Shown: positions 21,328 through 33,790, counted from the first letter of the stretch. The stretch: 64,000 bases of DNA from Haplomitrium mnioides (GCA_049999725.1 JBNGIS010020367.1:93243-157242); one strand, 5' to 3'. Notes: generated by a model not told the origin, from the sequence alone. Translations and numbers: made by a program.

Positions 21328-23121
21328 CTTGACCTCTACCAAACCCAAGCTAAGCTTTGTGGCTACCTTTTGGGCACCATCTTTACCAAGCGTTATAGGA
21401 ATCTTGTCCATAAATATGTCAACTTTGAGCTCTTGCTTAGAGAGTTTGGGTTTCTTTCTAGACACCATGTCTACTGAACGTAGTGGGCAGCTTGTCCATC
21501 AACATATTGGCTTCAAGCTTTCTTTTGAGTTAGATAGATTTCAAAAGTTTTGATTTTTGCTTACTTTCTCATTCTCCTTGCTTGATCAATACCTTCATAA
21601 TCTAATCAATCCTCCATTTCTCAATGAAAACTCCTTCGCCTTTGCTAGGTAACCTTTTGATGCTTGTAGAAAGGGTTCACTCTCGTAGAAGAGCATGGAT
21701 CTTCCTTTACTGCTACACATTTGTTTAGATCAGCCTTTGATAGTTAGCTATTGGATGGTTTGCGTGTGCATTTTTTTTCTTGTGCATGTCTCCTCATTTT
21801 CTTAATCAAATGGCTTCCTTGTTGCTAAATTGCATAGGGTTGGAGGTGTGGATTCTCTTGCTATATCTAGTCAACTAATTTGCTTTTTGGCTCATTCAAG
21901 TTGCTCAATCCTTCTAAGCATCAGGTCCTATTTGCTTGCCTCCTTCATGCTTGTTCGCTTCAACCATAGGTTGTAGCTATCTTTGAGTGATTGGTACATT
22001 CTTATTTCTTAACCATTTGTCTTAAAACTAGCTGCATAAGAAGCGACATATAAGTTTCTCTTTAGAAATATATAAGATAGATCTTTTGATGGAGAAATAA
22101 CCACACCAGGACCCAAATTGCAACGAGTCTCCATGATGTATTCTTTCAAAACAAACTTTACTCTTATACCTACCTCTTTGTCATTTCTCAACACTACCTT
22201 GTGAAATAAATTACGTTGGAAGCACCCATGAAATAGCTTCCCAACAAAACCTTCCTCAAGTTTTGGGATCTCAACCCAACTCCCACTCAAAGAAGAAATT
22301 GGGGTGCTTGTGGGCTCAATCATGACTGGTTTTTTGCTTTAGCATCTTTATTTTCATCATTGACCTCTGAAATCCTTGTCATATATCGTTGTTATGGTTG
22401 ACTTAATCTATGACATCACTTGCATGGGACAATTTCACACTTTGCTAGATCAACGAATATATAGAAAGTGGCTATTAGAGACAAACAAAAAAATCAACAT
22501 GAACAATGAGAAATAACATTCATATATTAGAATAATCTCTCTTTTTTGGTAACTTACTAGCATAAAATTATTCTTAGAAATTTTTTGTTGCCTTTTTTGG
22601 CCTTGAAACCTGGTCCCTTCATGTCAAAGTCATGGCCAAATCTCACTATTCTCCTCTTTAATCTTTGATTATGATCCAATCTTGCAATTGTCAACTTCTT
22701 CACTTCTAGCTCCTTTTTGAGCTTGAAAAATGTATGTCTACAACTTAAAAAATAGTCAAGCTTGCAAAAGAGACCTCACAATAACACCATATCAAAATTT
22801 TCTATTCTTGAAAAAGGCTCTATATCGTCATGCTTGCATTCCTTATGGTTGTAGCCATAAAGAATGTTAGAATTTGGTAATGTGAAATCTTGAGGTTTTA
22901 TGAACACCTTTTGTTGTTGTGCATTAAACTCTCTATATATTTGATAAAAGACTATGTTGACCTCAACTACATAGGACATGAGATTGACCTCATCTATATC
23001 CACAACTTGCTTTGATTCAGAGCCATCACTTACACCCTCATGCCTTGTTTCCACTCTCTTGCCTTTTGGGAGTGGAGTAAAATAGCTAGAAGATACAAGA
23101 GCAAGGTTAGAGCTTGGTCTT
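21328..23121 (-). other. Unidentified reading-frame remnants between two chromovirus LTRs
   Basis: Three minus-strand frames stand out. One is 22776-23054 (92 aa) with KPQDFTLPNSNILYGYN. One is 22009-22323 (104 aa) with GVVISPSKDLSYIFLKRN. The third, about 21328-21465, is lysine-rich (SRKKPKLSKQELKVDIFMDK) and runs up to the LTR edge. Between the first two, about 22560-22760 is the third copy of the unit seen twice at 8.55-9.1 kb. I do not recognise any of them. They could be exons of a captured host gene or parts of an undescribed element. No primer site is found beside the LTR at 23122. Confidence 0.4.
23117..23121. repeat. Target site duplication GTCTT (left)
   Basis: It matches 27982-27986 at the other end of the chromovirus. 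Confidence 0.8.
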
Positions 23122-23488
23122 TGTAAAAGAGCTCAAAGACCAAATTCAATTCAATAAAAACTTATAGTGAACTCTAATAGACTTCTCCAACCAAATGCCA
23201 ATAAAGCAAACAAAAGCCAATCAAAGAAAGAACCCAAGTGATTGGAGAGAGACTCCAGAAAGAGAAGTGAGGCTAAGAAGCCCTTTTATTTATACAAGAC
23301 AAGAGGGTGTCATCCATCTTTCTTCACTTACAAGCCACTTCTAATTTCAATCCTAAAAGTGACTCTCTACTAAAAGTGACTTTGAAGACAAGTAATCTTA
23401 TCTCAACTCTAAAAGTCACTCTCTACCACTTCCATCACTTCTCTCTTTTTTCTTATAAATATCACAACCTTATGCTTGAACTATTACA
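23122..23488 (-). repeat. Chromovirus 3' LTR (367 bp)
   Basis: On the minus strand it starts TGTAATAGTTCAAGC and ends in CTTTTACA. It aligns along its whole length with 27615-27981. Confidence 0.88.
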
Positions 23489-23504
23489 TAGTCCTTGCTT
23501 CTAA

Positions 23505-23944
23505 TTGATGAAGTCCTCATCATTGCCGCAACTTTCAAATGTTTGAATAGCCTCTTGAGCATTCTAAAGATTTGAAGAAGGTTCCCTAGTAGCATCATGA
23601 AGTAGATAGACTTTCTTCAAAACCTTGTATTGAACTTATGGATGTCGTTCTTGTTTCATAACTCCTTTTACCAAAATGTTGTCCACCTCAAATTCTTCAT
23701 GATCATCAAAAATAATAGTCGAAGGAGGAAGTTGAACACGATTTGGAAAAGAAGATGAACTAGGAACAAAAGGCTTAAGCTTAGAGACATGAAATACAAG
23801 ATGAATCTTTAGATAAAGAGGAAGGTCAAGTTTATAAGAAACGGGAGAAATAACTTGAGAAATAGAGAAAGGACCAATCCAAGCACGAGATACTTTATAG
23901 ACTTGAATATCGAAAGACAATGAGAGATCGTAAGTAGAAAACAT
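23505..23944 (-). pseudogene. Chromovirus integrase C-terminus and chromodomain
   Basis: The minus frame 23636-23944 contains SRAWIGPFSISQVISPVSYK, LPLYLKIHLVFHVSKLKPF and EEFEVDNILVKG. These are the GPY/F-type module and the start of a chromodomain. After a stop the chromodomain continues (VQYKVLKK, DATREPSSNL, AQEAIQTFE), matching the YLVKW and TWEP-NL signatures with substitutions. Chromodomains guide integration to heterochromatin; this copy is inactive. Confidence 0.8.
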
Positions 23945-24990
23945 AACTTGGTTACCTTAAGCACAAGAGCAATCACAACGACGGCTATCCACATATTGTT
24001 TTTCCAACAAGATGGTTGCATCTTGCAATGACCAAGATAAACGAGACATAAAAAGTAGAAATACTTAGAACATTAAAAGAAGAAAGAGAAAAAAAACCAT
24101 TAGAAACAAGAGGATGTTGACCCAAATAAAAAAAAGAAAAGAGAAAACCTAGTACTTGCTTGTTTGGAGTTGTTGAATGCAAACTCTACAACCGGTAAGA
24201 AACTATCCCAATCGATTTGATGAACATTGATGAACATGAGAAGCATATCCTCCACAATGTGATTAGCACACTATGTTTGCCAATTTGTTTGAGGATGATA
24301 AGCAGTACACAGACATAGTTTGGTACCCAAAAGTGTGAACACAAATCTTGCTTGAACTTTCTTGAGAACCGTTGATCTCTATGAGATATTAATACCTTTG
24401 GCATGTCATTATATCAAATGAATGTATCAAAGTAAATCTTTGCCAATTGTGACGCATCCACTGTATCCATTGTCATTGTTAGATGACTTTTTTGTGCTTG
24501 GCTTATTCACAAACACCACAATGGCAGTAAACCCATGAGCTGTGGTTGAAAGCAAAGTAACAAAATCTAACTTTACATGCTCCCATCAAGCAATCAAGAT
24601 CGGTAATAGTTGAAGAAGACTAGTTGGTTTTTTACTTAAAGCCTTGTTTTGTTGACAACTCTCACAAGAACGAACAAAGCCACAAACATCTCGAGCTAGG
24701 TTTGACTACCACCAAGTGCATTGAAGAAACTCTATAGTCTTGTCTACCTCAAGATGCCCAAAGATTGGAATGTGTTGTACTTATTGTAAACATGCCGTTT
24801 AAAGTGCATCATCTTGTGGAACATATATTTGATCGCCTTGATAGAGAATACCATCCCAAATAGAAAAGGCATAATACTCACTATCTTTGACCGTCAAATG
24901 TGCCTTAACAAGATTAAATAAGTCATCTCCATGTAACTTTTGTCAAAAGCCATCATTGGTTGCCTCATCAAGATGTAATATACTAATATT
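23945..24990 (-). pseudogene. Chromovirus integrase core, broken
   Basis: Remnants include a zinc-finger end CESCQQNKA (about 24640-24680), a core HVKLDFVTLLSTTAHGF (about 24520-24580), and HRDQRFSRKFKQDL followed by HFWVPN (about 24310-24390). The last is the SDRD..F region in which Asp positions are altered. Several frameshifts separate them. Confidence 0.7.
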
Positions 24991-25079
24991 TACAACCTCC
25001 AATATATTTAGATGATGATTTGGTCTTTGTGAAAATGCATGGATCCTTCCTGGCTTGTACTCCAACTTGATATCAAATA

Positions 25080-25420
25080 GTTATAGTTGATCTTCCCATC
25101 GATGATAACGACTTGTCATATTTTCCAAGTGAACTGATAGTAGCGAGGGTTTGTGATTGGTATGCATAAGTACATGTTTTCCTAAAAGATAGTATCTCTA
25201 AACTTTGGTAGCATAAACCATTGCCAATTTCTCTTTATCTCTTGTAGAATGATTTGTCTTCGTTGCATTTAGCCAATGTGATACAAATGAAATTGGATGA
25301 AGTTTGTACTCAAACTCTTGTTGTAACACACCTCCAATAGTAGAAATAGAGGCATCAAAACCAACTATACAATGTGTCTTTGGATCATACGGTTGTAGAT
25401 TGGGACGAGAAGACACCGCA
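25080..25420 (-). pseudogene. Chromovirus RNase H
   Basis: The minus frame 25198-25416 reads GFDASISTIGGVLQQEFEYK, then HPISFVSHWLN and TRDKEKLAMVYATKV. These match the RNase H D-A-S core and the Y..EKE.LA block of Ty3/gypsy. It lies directly after RT, in the usual order. Confidence 0.82.
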
Positions 25421-25456
25421 TCCTTGAGGCATTGAAATGCCTATTGTTTTTTTGGT

Positions 25457-26250
25457 TTAGAATTGAAACTTTATCTCCTTGCCTAATAGATCCGTAAGCG
25501 GTGCAATAATATGAGCATAATAATGGATGAATCTTCGATAAAAACTTGCCAATCCATTGAAAGCTCGAACATCCTTTGCATTATTTGGCATTGGCCACTC
25601 TATAATAGCCTTAATCTTTTCTTCCTCTATCTTGAGGCCATCTACACACACTTTATATCGTAAATAAGAAGCATTTTGCCTCTAAAACTCACATTTGGAC
25701 TTCTTGCAATAAAACTTTCAACTGCATAGTCTTTGCAATAATTCTTTAAGATGATCACGATGCTCGGCTTTTTTACTAAAGATGAGTATATTGTCCAAAA
25801 ACACTAACATTGACTTATCCAATAAACCATCAAAAACTTGATGCATTTGATCTATGAATATTTTTGAAGCATTAGTGAGGCCAAATGTAAGAACCATCCA
25901 CTCAAAATGCCCATAACTTATACAAAAAGCCTTCTTTGGCACATCACTTGGCTTGTTAGAAATTTTCCAATAACCACTTTGAATATCCAACTTAGAAAAG
26001 AATCGTGTATTACTCATTTGGTCCAACAAATCATCAATACAAGGTAGAGTATAGTCATTCTTCACTATTTGATTGTTCAAGCCTCGATAATTTGTACAAA
26101 GAAGAAATCCACCATCTTTTTTTGGCACAAAGAATAGTGAAGCTCACAAAGGCAAAGTACTAAGTTGAATGAAATCCTTCTCAATAAGATCCGTCAATGT
26201 CTTTTAGGGCTCCTCTAATTGTTATGGTGATGATAAATATATAGGTTGGT
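25457..26250 (-). pseudogene. Chromovirus reverse transcriptase, catalytic site lost
   Basis: The frame 25718-26128 reads MPKKDGGFLLCTNYRGLNNQ, FFSKLDIQSGYW and YGHFEWMVLTFGLTNA. The catalytic box is FLDNILIFS where YVDDILIFS is expected, so the second Asp is Asn (about 25775-25803). The thumb and connection continue in 25457-25651 (IIEWPMPNNAKDVRAF, YRRFIHYYAHI). Stops separate the pieces. Confidence 0.87.
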
Positions 26251-26477
26251 TGTAGAGAGTACTTCTTGATATCAACTCAATCAAAAAAGACATTCCACAT
26301 TCATATGGTAACCCTTTTTGGCAAACACTCCAGAAATACATTTGCAAACTTTTTCAAAATATCATCTATTATTGAGGTTGGCGCACTTTTCCCTCTTTCT
26401 TTGCTTAAGTCTATGATGGGCTTTATCCAAACAACAAAGATAGACAACTCTTGCTCCACTCAATTCATATGATGAAC

Positions 26478-26860
26478 TCATTTAGGCTTCTTCATCGATG
26501 GTGTTGAACACCCCAAAAGAAATATCTTACCTTGTAAGGTAACTTGAATATGTTGCTTTTCCCAATCAAATTGAGCGGATCGATCTTCAAGCCAAAGCAA
26601 CCCTACCATGATGTCATATTGTACAAGTGCAACAACAAATTGTATAGATTTCACGTACTTTTTTCCAATCCTTAGAAGAAATGGCTTTTGAGAGCAAAAC
26701 ACGTCATGCTTTTAGCCATCGTCGATAGCCACAACACTCTTCTTGATAGGCCTAAATTTTGCTTTAATTATCATAACAAAACATAGTGACATAAAAGTAG
26801 TCCCGCAATCCACCAACATTCTACAAGATTGCTCCTCAATCAAACCATCAAGATAGAACA
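26478..26860 (-). pseudogene. Chromovirus aspartic protease, broken
   Basis: The active-site region reads MLVDCGTT where LVDSGAT is expected, so the Ser after the catalytic Asp is Cys. The C-terminal part (VQYDIMVGLLWLEDRSAQFD) matches the YD(V/I)ILG..WL block. The two parts are in different frames. Confidence 0.75.
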
Positions 26861-27574
26861 AAGTACCTTGAATTCTTGTCGAAATTTTAATTCCATTAGA
26901 GCTTGTAAAGTTTTGAGTACGTTGTTTGAATAGTTGAAGATGTGGTCTAGCTTCTATAGTAGTAAATAATGAGTCATGCCTCTCCGCCATACGCATTGCT
27001 TCTTCTAATTGAGTGGGCTCTCTCAAAGTAACTTCTATTCTCGTACAAGGCTTCAATCCCCGAACAAAGCGGTAATATTTCTTCTTCTCTTATATTCAAA
27101 ATTTGCATAATTGCATCTTGAAAGTGTGCAACATAACTTCTTACTGTACCAAGTTGCTTCAATTTGGCTAATCGATCTCTGGCCACTTTTGAATTATTTG
27201 CAACTCTAAATCTTTGAATCACCATTTCTTTGAGCTCACATCAAGAAACAATAGGAGTAGCAAATCTACATTGTGCTTATTTTACTTGATATCTCCACCA
27301 AGTCTTAGCAACTCCTTCTAATTGACTTTCGCAAAACAAATTTGCTCAACATCTTCTCTAATGTTTGTAGCCTCAAAATATTGCTCACAATTGAATATGA
27401 AGTTCTCAGATGCACCACAAACCATCCTCCTATCATATGCTTTTGGCGATGAAAATTGCCCATAAATCTTTTTTTTCAGAAGTATCTCTTTTTCTTCATT
27501 TTTCCTTCCAAAATCCGTGAAAGATGTTCAAGTCATTGTTCCATTTCTTGAACCACTACCTCTTGATTCTCCAT
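26861..27574 (-). pseudogene. Chromovirus gag, broken
   Basis: A start MENQEVVVQEMEQ lies at 27574, just after the primer site; the same start, MENHEGVVQEMQQ, occurs at 53848 in the related element. The capsid region reads RLAKLKQLGTVRSYVAHFQD (27100-27190) and AMRMAERHDSLF (26970-27000). I see no zinc knuckle. Many stops are present. Confidence 0.75.
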
Positions 27575-27600
27575 GTAACTCACCACTTAAAACAAACTAT

Positions 27601-27614
27601 AACTCTTAAACTAA
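27601..27614 (-). promoter_or_regulatory. Degenerate chromovirus primer-binding site
   Basis: On the minus strand TTAGTTTAAGAGTT follows the 5' LTR where TTGGTATCAGAGC is expected. The matching position in the element at 53408 reads TTGGTATTAGAGC, supporting the assignment. Confidence 0.6.
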
Positions 27615-27981
27615 TGTAAAAGAACTCAAAGACCAAATCCAAATGAGTAAGAACTCAAAGTGAACTCTAATAGAGTTCTTCAACCAAATGCCAATAAGGC
27701 AAACAAAATCCAAGCAAAGAAACAACCCAAGTAATTCGAGAGAAACTCCAGAATGAGGTGTGAGGCTAAGAAACCCTTCTATTTATATAAGAGAAGGGGG
27801 TGTCATCCTTCTTTGTTCACTTACCAATCACTTCTAATTTCAACCCTAAAAGTGACCCTTTATTGAAAGTGACTTCGAAGGCAAGTAATCTTATCTTAAC
27901 CCTAAAAATGACTCTCTACCAACTCCTTCATTCATCTATATTTTCTTATAAATAGCACAACTTTATGCTTGTACTACTATA
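27615..27981 (-). repeat. Chromovirus 5' LTR (367 bp)
   Basis: It pairs with 23122-23488. A TATA-like box TATATAAAT lies at about 27781-27790 on the minus strand, in the place expected for the element promoter. Confidence 0.88.
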
Positions 27982-27986
27982 GTCTT
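27982..27986. repeat. Target site duplication GTCTT (right)
   Basis: It matches 23117-23121. Confidence 0.8.
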
Positions 27987-29168
27987 GCTCTTTGGTTGCA
28001 TGCTTGGTGGTCGAGTCGTTTTCTACCTTTTGTAACTCATATCAATTTCTTTGTTAGTTGACATTAAATGGCTTAATCATCTTAGTGAAATAGAATATAT
28101 TGGAATAAAAAACAATTATAAAAAGTCAAGAAATATAAAAATTTATCAAAAACTCTTAAGTACAAGGAGCAAGAACTTGAGAGCTTATACGTGTTTGGAC
28201 AATTAATCTCATTTATGTAGAGACTTGCAAGTCCATGCATGCATGGTTTCTTGAGTTCTTGCCTTAATTAGTTGTATAAATATAACAAAAAAATATACAA
28301 TCAATTTAAATCAAATAATTACAATGTTTTGAACAAAATAACCAACTAACCAAAAGTTTTTTGAAGCTCAAGTAGAAGGAGAACATCTTCGAGTTCTATA
28401 TGTAGATGGAAGATTCCATCCATACCTCTTTCCAAGTTGAACAAGAGATATTTGAACATAATTGACTATTGCCACCAAAACCTTATGTCTCTCCGATTCC
28501 TAAGACATTTTGTTGATTGGAAGCTCTACAACCTCAATATTATGTAAAACTCAAATTTTTATTTTGTCTAGAAGACCTTGTAAGGAACTCAACCTCCACT
28601 TTTTGTCCACTATGTGTAAGCAACCCTTGTCCTTTGGCTTGTAGCCTTTCACTAGGTTGTTTTCCTACATTTGCAATGTCCACAAATCACCACTCCGCAA
28701 GGCTAGCTTAAATCTATTTTCTTATGAAACTATAGTCTTCTTAAGAGTAAACTTTGGTTTAATCTCCAAACTCTCCAAGAAAAACTTTTAAAAAGAAAAC
28801 TAGAATGAAATCACCCTACTCATACAAAATGCTAGTGCTAGTATTCAGCCTTTTGAATTGAGGTCATCTCTAGCTGATATCTTTGGCTGAAATTATCATT
28901 TGTAGCAAAATTGTGGACCTTTGTTGGTGTTAACCTCATGTAGAGAAAACAATTGCAGAGCGAGAGCTTCATATTTCTTCATCAAGAGTTGTCTTGCAAT
29001 ATCAGAGTGATAAACCTATTATTCTTATACATGTTTTTGTTAAGGTTTTTACTATCAAACTCTGAACTATTCTTGAGATTGCATTTCAGGTCTACAACCA
29101 CTATGAATAAATTATGTGCCTAACTATTTGTCAGCATGCACAATTTGATTGCATGTTTTTATACAAGG
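27987..29168. other. No recognisable gene
   Basis: This AT-rich stretch lies between the chromovirus and the Tat-like element. I find no domain motif, repeat array or RNA gene in it. Confidence 0.5.
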
Positions 29169-29173
29169 CTTTA
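29169..29173. repeat. Target site duplication CTTTA (left)
   Basis: It precedes the LTR start TGTCGTATCCC and matches 46001-46005, nearly 17 kb away. Confidence 0.65.
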
Positions 29174-31556
29174 TGTCGTATCCCTCTCCCCGTTCTAAAT
29201 GTTCGAAGACATGATTTCAGAGAGAAAAGAGTGACAAAATGTAACATAATCTTTTATGAGAAGGCCTTGAGCCAAATTTATTCCTTCAACGCACTAATAG
29301 GTCTTATGCGTTGTCCTGTAGTTTGCTCACTGAACAACGCCCCAAAGAAACCACACACTAGCGCTCCCTTTCACTAACCACACCCCAAACCAAACCTAGA
29401 CCCATGCGGGTTGCTCTTAGTAGTAGGTCAGCAATTGTTTCTTGGGATCTAACTTCAAGAATTCATATATAAATTGCCCCAAAGTGGGATAATTACAATA
29501 CTAAGGCTAAGAACTCAATGCATGCTTCTACTCCTGAAATTCTAAAGGGCCCAGCTACTCCAACACTCTTGCTCTATCTTTGACCGCAACTCTCTTCCTA
29601 CTCGGCAAAGTCTCTACAGAATATCTATATTTATAATACAATAGAAATAATAGAGCACCAACACTCAAGAAACAATACGACACTAATAGAATGACTCATG
29701 CAACACTTTGCACCTCTACCATCCAATGTCAAGATAGTTTGTCCACTTCCATCGCTAGAAGTCTTGGAGTTACTTCCACAAGCTCGAAAGAGGTATTGTT
29801 TAACTTCCACCTCTTGAAGGCAGTCCTCCCAACTATTGCCCAACCCACTCCACCCACAACCTTGATTGGATCTTCCACGTAATGTGTGGGCACTAATGTG
29901 GCCACTCCTCCTCTTAGATCCCCTTGAATGTTAGATAAGCAATGCCCTTTGAGTGTTTGTGGGATTGATGCTCTGCACAAACCAAAGTTGAGACAACACA
30001 AGGACCCACCTTAGTTGCCTTTCACGAATTCCAAGTCCAAAGAATTCTGTTCTCCTCCATGTATTGATCCACTACCAAATGCTAGTCCACCTTCAAGAAT
30101 GAGTCCATTTGAACAGCTTGAGCCTCTAAAGCGTCATGCTCAACAATTCTCAATGCCTCTTTGGTCCACCTCCACTTTTGATAGCCCTCCCACATGAGGT
30201 CACTCACTTCAATTTAAGTATCACTAGAATTCTCTCCCTTTTTGCTTGATGTTTTCCTTGTACAAGATTATGCTTTGGGTATAGATTGTCTTGCTTTTAA
30301 GTAAGAAGGGTTGATGTTGATGTGTTGTGGGTAATCTTTCTTTCCTTGCTTTCTTTTCATACTGACCCTTGCTTGGCAATTTCTCCATCAAATGACATTG
30401 AGAAGCTCCCCACCATTATTCAAACTAGTGTGTTATAGTGGTTGTACTTGAGTGATAGGTGGTAGTGCTGAATGCTTACTCGATTTGTTGTATGTAGAGA
30501 AAGGTTGAACTCATGATCAGTTGATCCCTATATCTTTGGAAATTGTTGACTGAATAGTGCCTACGTTCTCTTCCCTCCTTTTTTTTCCCCCCTTGTAGTG
30601 CCAAATGCTCAGATGGTGACACTTGTCCTAATTCCTTAATGAATGGGGATGAAGGCCCCCCCAACGATCCACCTAAATAAAATTGACCCAATAAACTTGA
30701 TCGGTTGTGTCTAGTGATAGTGGACTTGATGAGCAACAGTAGACCCAACAAGACCTTGCCTGACACAATCTTCCATGAGGAAGTTGGATCGTGGCTTCTG
30801 ACAAGAAAAGGACAACTCATACGAAAAAGCCAGTAGTTGACTTATTTCAATCGAGCCCCAATCGATGTGGTTTTCTATGAGGAAGTTGGACCATTGCGTG
30901 TGACATGAAAAACAACAAGTTGTATCAAAAAGATAGTAAAACTTTATAGAAACAACAAAACCCCGCTGAAAGAGATTGGATAGAAAAGACAAAACCTGCT
31001 AGACCCTGATCGAAGCTGGTAAGACCCAATAGATTAGAGTAGACTATTGAACCGTATGCTACTACTTCTTTCTGAAGGACATTGCATCCTTATTTCTATC
31101 TTGTTTTCCATTTGATTAAAATTTCACTAAAAGCACCTTCCCATCCTTTTTTCATCAAGCCTTGCCACAACCTCGAAAGTTGAGAATAAAGAATGCAGCC
31201 CTCTGCATTGCCTTTGGCTCCCACTATGCCTTCGAGTCATCAAAGAAATCCATGCTCCTCTAGTCTTTATCCCTTGGCTATGAATTCTATCCCCGTCAGA
31301 TCCTCCTTGCAACAACTCCCCCACATGCCCTTTCGTAATGCATCTAGTGAGCCTCTTCTCCTCCCATCATTTCACTTCTCATCTCTTTGTTCCAATGCGC
31401 CTATTGATTAGTAGTCGAGTGATCCCTTCTCTCAGATGGCCTATCTTGAGTACCACACTGTCCTTCGATGTCTTCACTTCCAAAAATTGAGAAATGGCTT
31501 GGTGATGCTCCTAAAATCACAAAATTTCTGTTAGTGCTTCATGTCATTGGCTCACA
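29174..31556 (-). repeat. Tat-like 3' LTR (about 2.4 kb)
   Basis: It aligns with 38877-41030 and 45854-46000. A unit of about 102 bp is repeated twice at about 30770-30970 (TGAGGAAGTTGGA blocks). A polypurine tract, AAAGAGGAGTCA on the minus strand, lies just inside the element at 31557-31570. Confidence 0.78.
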
Positions 31557-31789
31557 TGACTCCTCTTTAAATTGTAATGCGACCTCACGAACACTAATTC
31601 CTCATGTTGGCTGTCCTCCTTGGTGCTCCTCTCTCGATCACCTCCACTTTCTGTACAGAAAACACTATCTATTCACATGTTGTATAACTCTCCATGTGAA
31701 TACCCCTTGTTCATGTCTCTGGGCTCTTAGCGAGTCACCAGCGGCTCTCTTCTATCTTCTTCTCTATTTACATACCTCTTCAAGCGACT

Positions 31790-32900
31790 TTAATATACAT
31801 GATTAGTGATCCTTTGCCCCTCTAAGGTCTCCAGCTCTGCGCATAAAGGGTCCCATCCATCTAGTGTGCTACTTTCTTGGAAAAATGCAAACTTGCTATC
31901 GTACAAAAACACCAGATCTCCACCGTGAATATTCACCGGCTTGAGCTTCTTGTCATGTTGCCTCTTCCTCAACTCCTATTGCTATTTCGTCAGTCATAGG
32001 GCTCATACCCAAATCTCCTCCAATGCCTCCAACTGATGTATTCATTTCTATCATGTTGTAGTCTTCCACTAGCCTCTCCTCTTCCAACATCCTCATTGAT
32101 GGCACCTCAAATTCCACTGATACTAGTGCATGTTGCCCAAAAACCAAAAAAAAAAGGCAATAGTCCGTTGTGGTCTTGTAGGCTAGATTGTAGGCATGGG
32201 TCACTGCTAGCAACTTAAGGTCCCAATTTTCCTTGTTGGGCACCACGGTCTTGCTCAAAAAGTTTCCCATGATCCTATTGGCCCTCGGTGTGAGACCATT
32301 GGCCTTGAGATTATATACCATAGTGTGGCAGTGCTTAATCAGGTACTGACTCGTCAAATCTTGGATCACTTGATGGATGAAATGTCATCCTTGGTCACTT
32401 ACTAGTTCTAGCAATGTCACAAACTTGCAAAACATCTACTTGTAGAGGAAGGTCGCCATCGTCTTTGCATCATCTTCTTGGGTAGCCCTTGCCTTAACCC
32501 ACTTGGTGGCAAAATATGTGGCCAAGAGAATGTACTTGTTTTCTTGGCAAGTGATTGGCACGATTGGCTTGATGATTATGATGCCTCACTTTTTAAAATG
32601 TGCTATGAGGATGATCGGAACCAATAAGTGATGCTGAGAGGTTGTGGGTTTCTTTATCCTCTATCAAGAGTCACATTTCCTCACAAAAAAGTAGACATCC
32701 ATGTGAAGCAACGACCACCAAGAACCAACGTCTAACACCTTTTGGACATTGGTGTCGGCTGCAAAGTGTCCTCCCACTTTTTTTCCATGCATTGCCCTCG
32801 TCACCATTGTGGCATGGTTCTATTCTAGATGCCTTCCGATCATGCCCGTCCATCCCTTGCTTGTGTAGCACTACTCTCACCATCCAATACAACTTCACTT
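31790..32900 (-). pseudogene. Tat-like integrase, broken
   Basis: The zinc-binding region reads GGHFAADTNVQKVLDVGSWW and VYFFVRKCDS (about 32670-32790). The core later gives YFATKWVKARATQ and, in frame 31953-32369, TSQYLIKHCHTMVYNLKANG, then NWDLKLLAVTHAYN and FFLVFGQHALVSVEFEVPS. The C-terminal frame 31790-31972 reads RKRQHDKKLKPVNIHGGDLV. Frames are broken by stops. A second copy lies at 51540-52570. Confidence 0.82.
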
Positions 32901-33183
32901 TCAGAGAAAGATTGTTGTTGCCTCCCTACTGCTGCCCTTTGGTAGCTAGGCACAAAGAAGAAGTTAGATGGTATTGGCATATTCCCTAGGTTTCCCCGTT
33001 CTAACAAAAAACAGATTTTCCTTTGGAAAGCATCATTCACCACTTTTATATTGATTGGCCCGTCTATCCGAGAGAAGAAATCGACATTGTTGTGTTTTTT
33101 TCTTGATTTGATCTGCACCTCATAATCGAACTCCTACAAGAGGAGCATGCACCTCGCAATCCTCCTCGTGACATCAGGTTTAT

Positions 33184-33790
33184 TCACCATACGCTTAAGT
33201 GCATTGTGATCTGTGTAAAAGCAATCATATTGTAATGGAGGAGAAAATGATTGAATTTCTTCAACGAGTAGATGATCACCAAAGCCTCCCAATCAATGGC
33301 AGAATAGTTCTTCTTCGTTAAAGACAACAACCTACTTGCAAAGTAAATGGGATAGTCTTGGCCTCTCTCATCCAGCTGACTGAGCACTACCTCAATACAG
33401 AAGACCGACATGTCAATCATGACATGGAATTCCTTCTCCCATTTAGGAGCCATGAGCACTAGTGCATTTGCCAGTCGCCTCTTCAACTCATTGAAGCTTG
33501 CTAGCCTTTGAGATGTGGACTCAAAGTCACTACCTTCCCCCCCCCCCCCCCCCCCCCCCCCCCCGTCTTTGTCGTTCTTGTGAGGGGTAAGGCTAAGAGT
33601 GTAAATTGGGCAATGAATCTCTAATACTAGCCCACACATCCCAAAACACCTTGCACCTCCTTCAGATTGGTTGGGAAGGTAACTTTCATTCAGATGTTGA
33701 CCTTCTTCTGATCCACCTCGATTCCACAACTCAATATTGTGTGGCCTCGGATCACCCCTTCCCTCACTCCGAAGAAGCACTTCGTTGGAT
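33184..33790 (-). pseudogene. Tat-like RNase H and RT connection
   Basis: The frame reads FNELKRRLANALVLMAPKW, EFHVMIDMSVFCIEVVLSQL, YPIYFASRLLSLTKKNYSAI and ALVIIYSLKKFNHFLLHYN. These match the RNase H region of Ty3/gypsy elements, with the DAS-type Asp retained but Ala altered. The minus ORF is extended artificially by the poly-C tract at 33537-33564, which reads as Gly; the part upstream of that tract is not in the true frame. Confidence 0.8.
33537..33564. repeat. Poly-C tract (28 bp)
   Basis: There are 28 consecutive C on the + strand. The homologous place in the second Tat-like copy (about 53221) has only six C. Confidence 0.95.

Larger units (their letters stand above)
23122..27981 (-). 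mobile_element. Complete chromovirus (Ty3/gypsy), old and coding-dead
   Basis: Both LTRs are 367 bp (23122-23488 and 27615-27981) and GTCTT flanks both ends (23117-23121 and 27982-27986). LTR divergence is large by eye, roughly one base in seven, so it is an old insertion. The order gag, protease, RT, RNase H, integrase, chromodomain is that of plant chromoviruses. All domains carry stops or frameshifts. A related element lies on the + strand at 53408-57530. Confidence 0.9.

Noticed and set aside
16046-23488. A single element with LTRs 16046-21327 and 23122-23488
   Set aside because: No primer site lies beside 23122, no flanking duplication fits, and 23122-27981 has a clear GTCTT duplication of its own.
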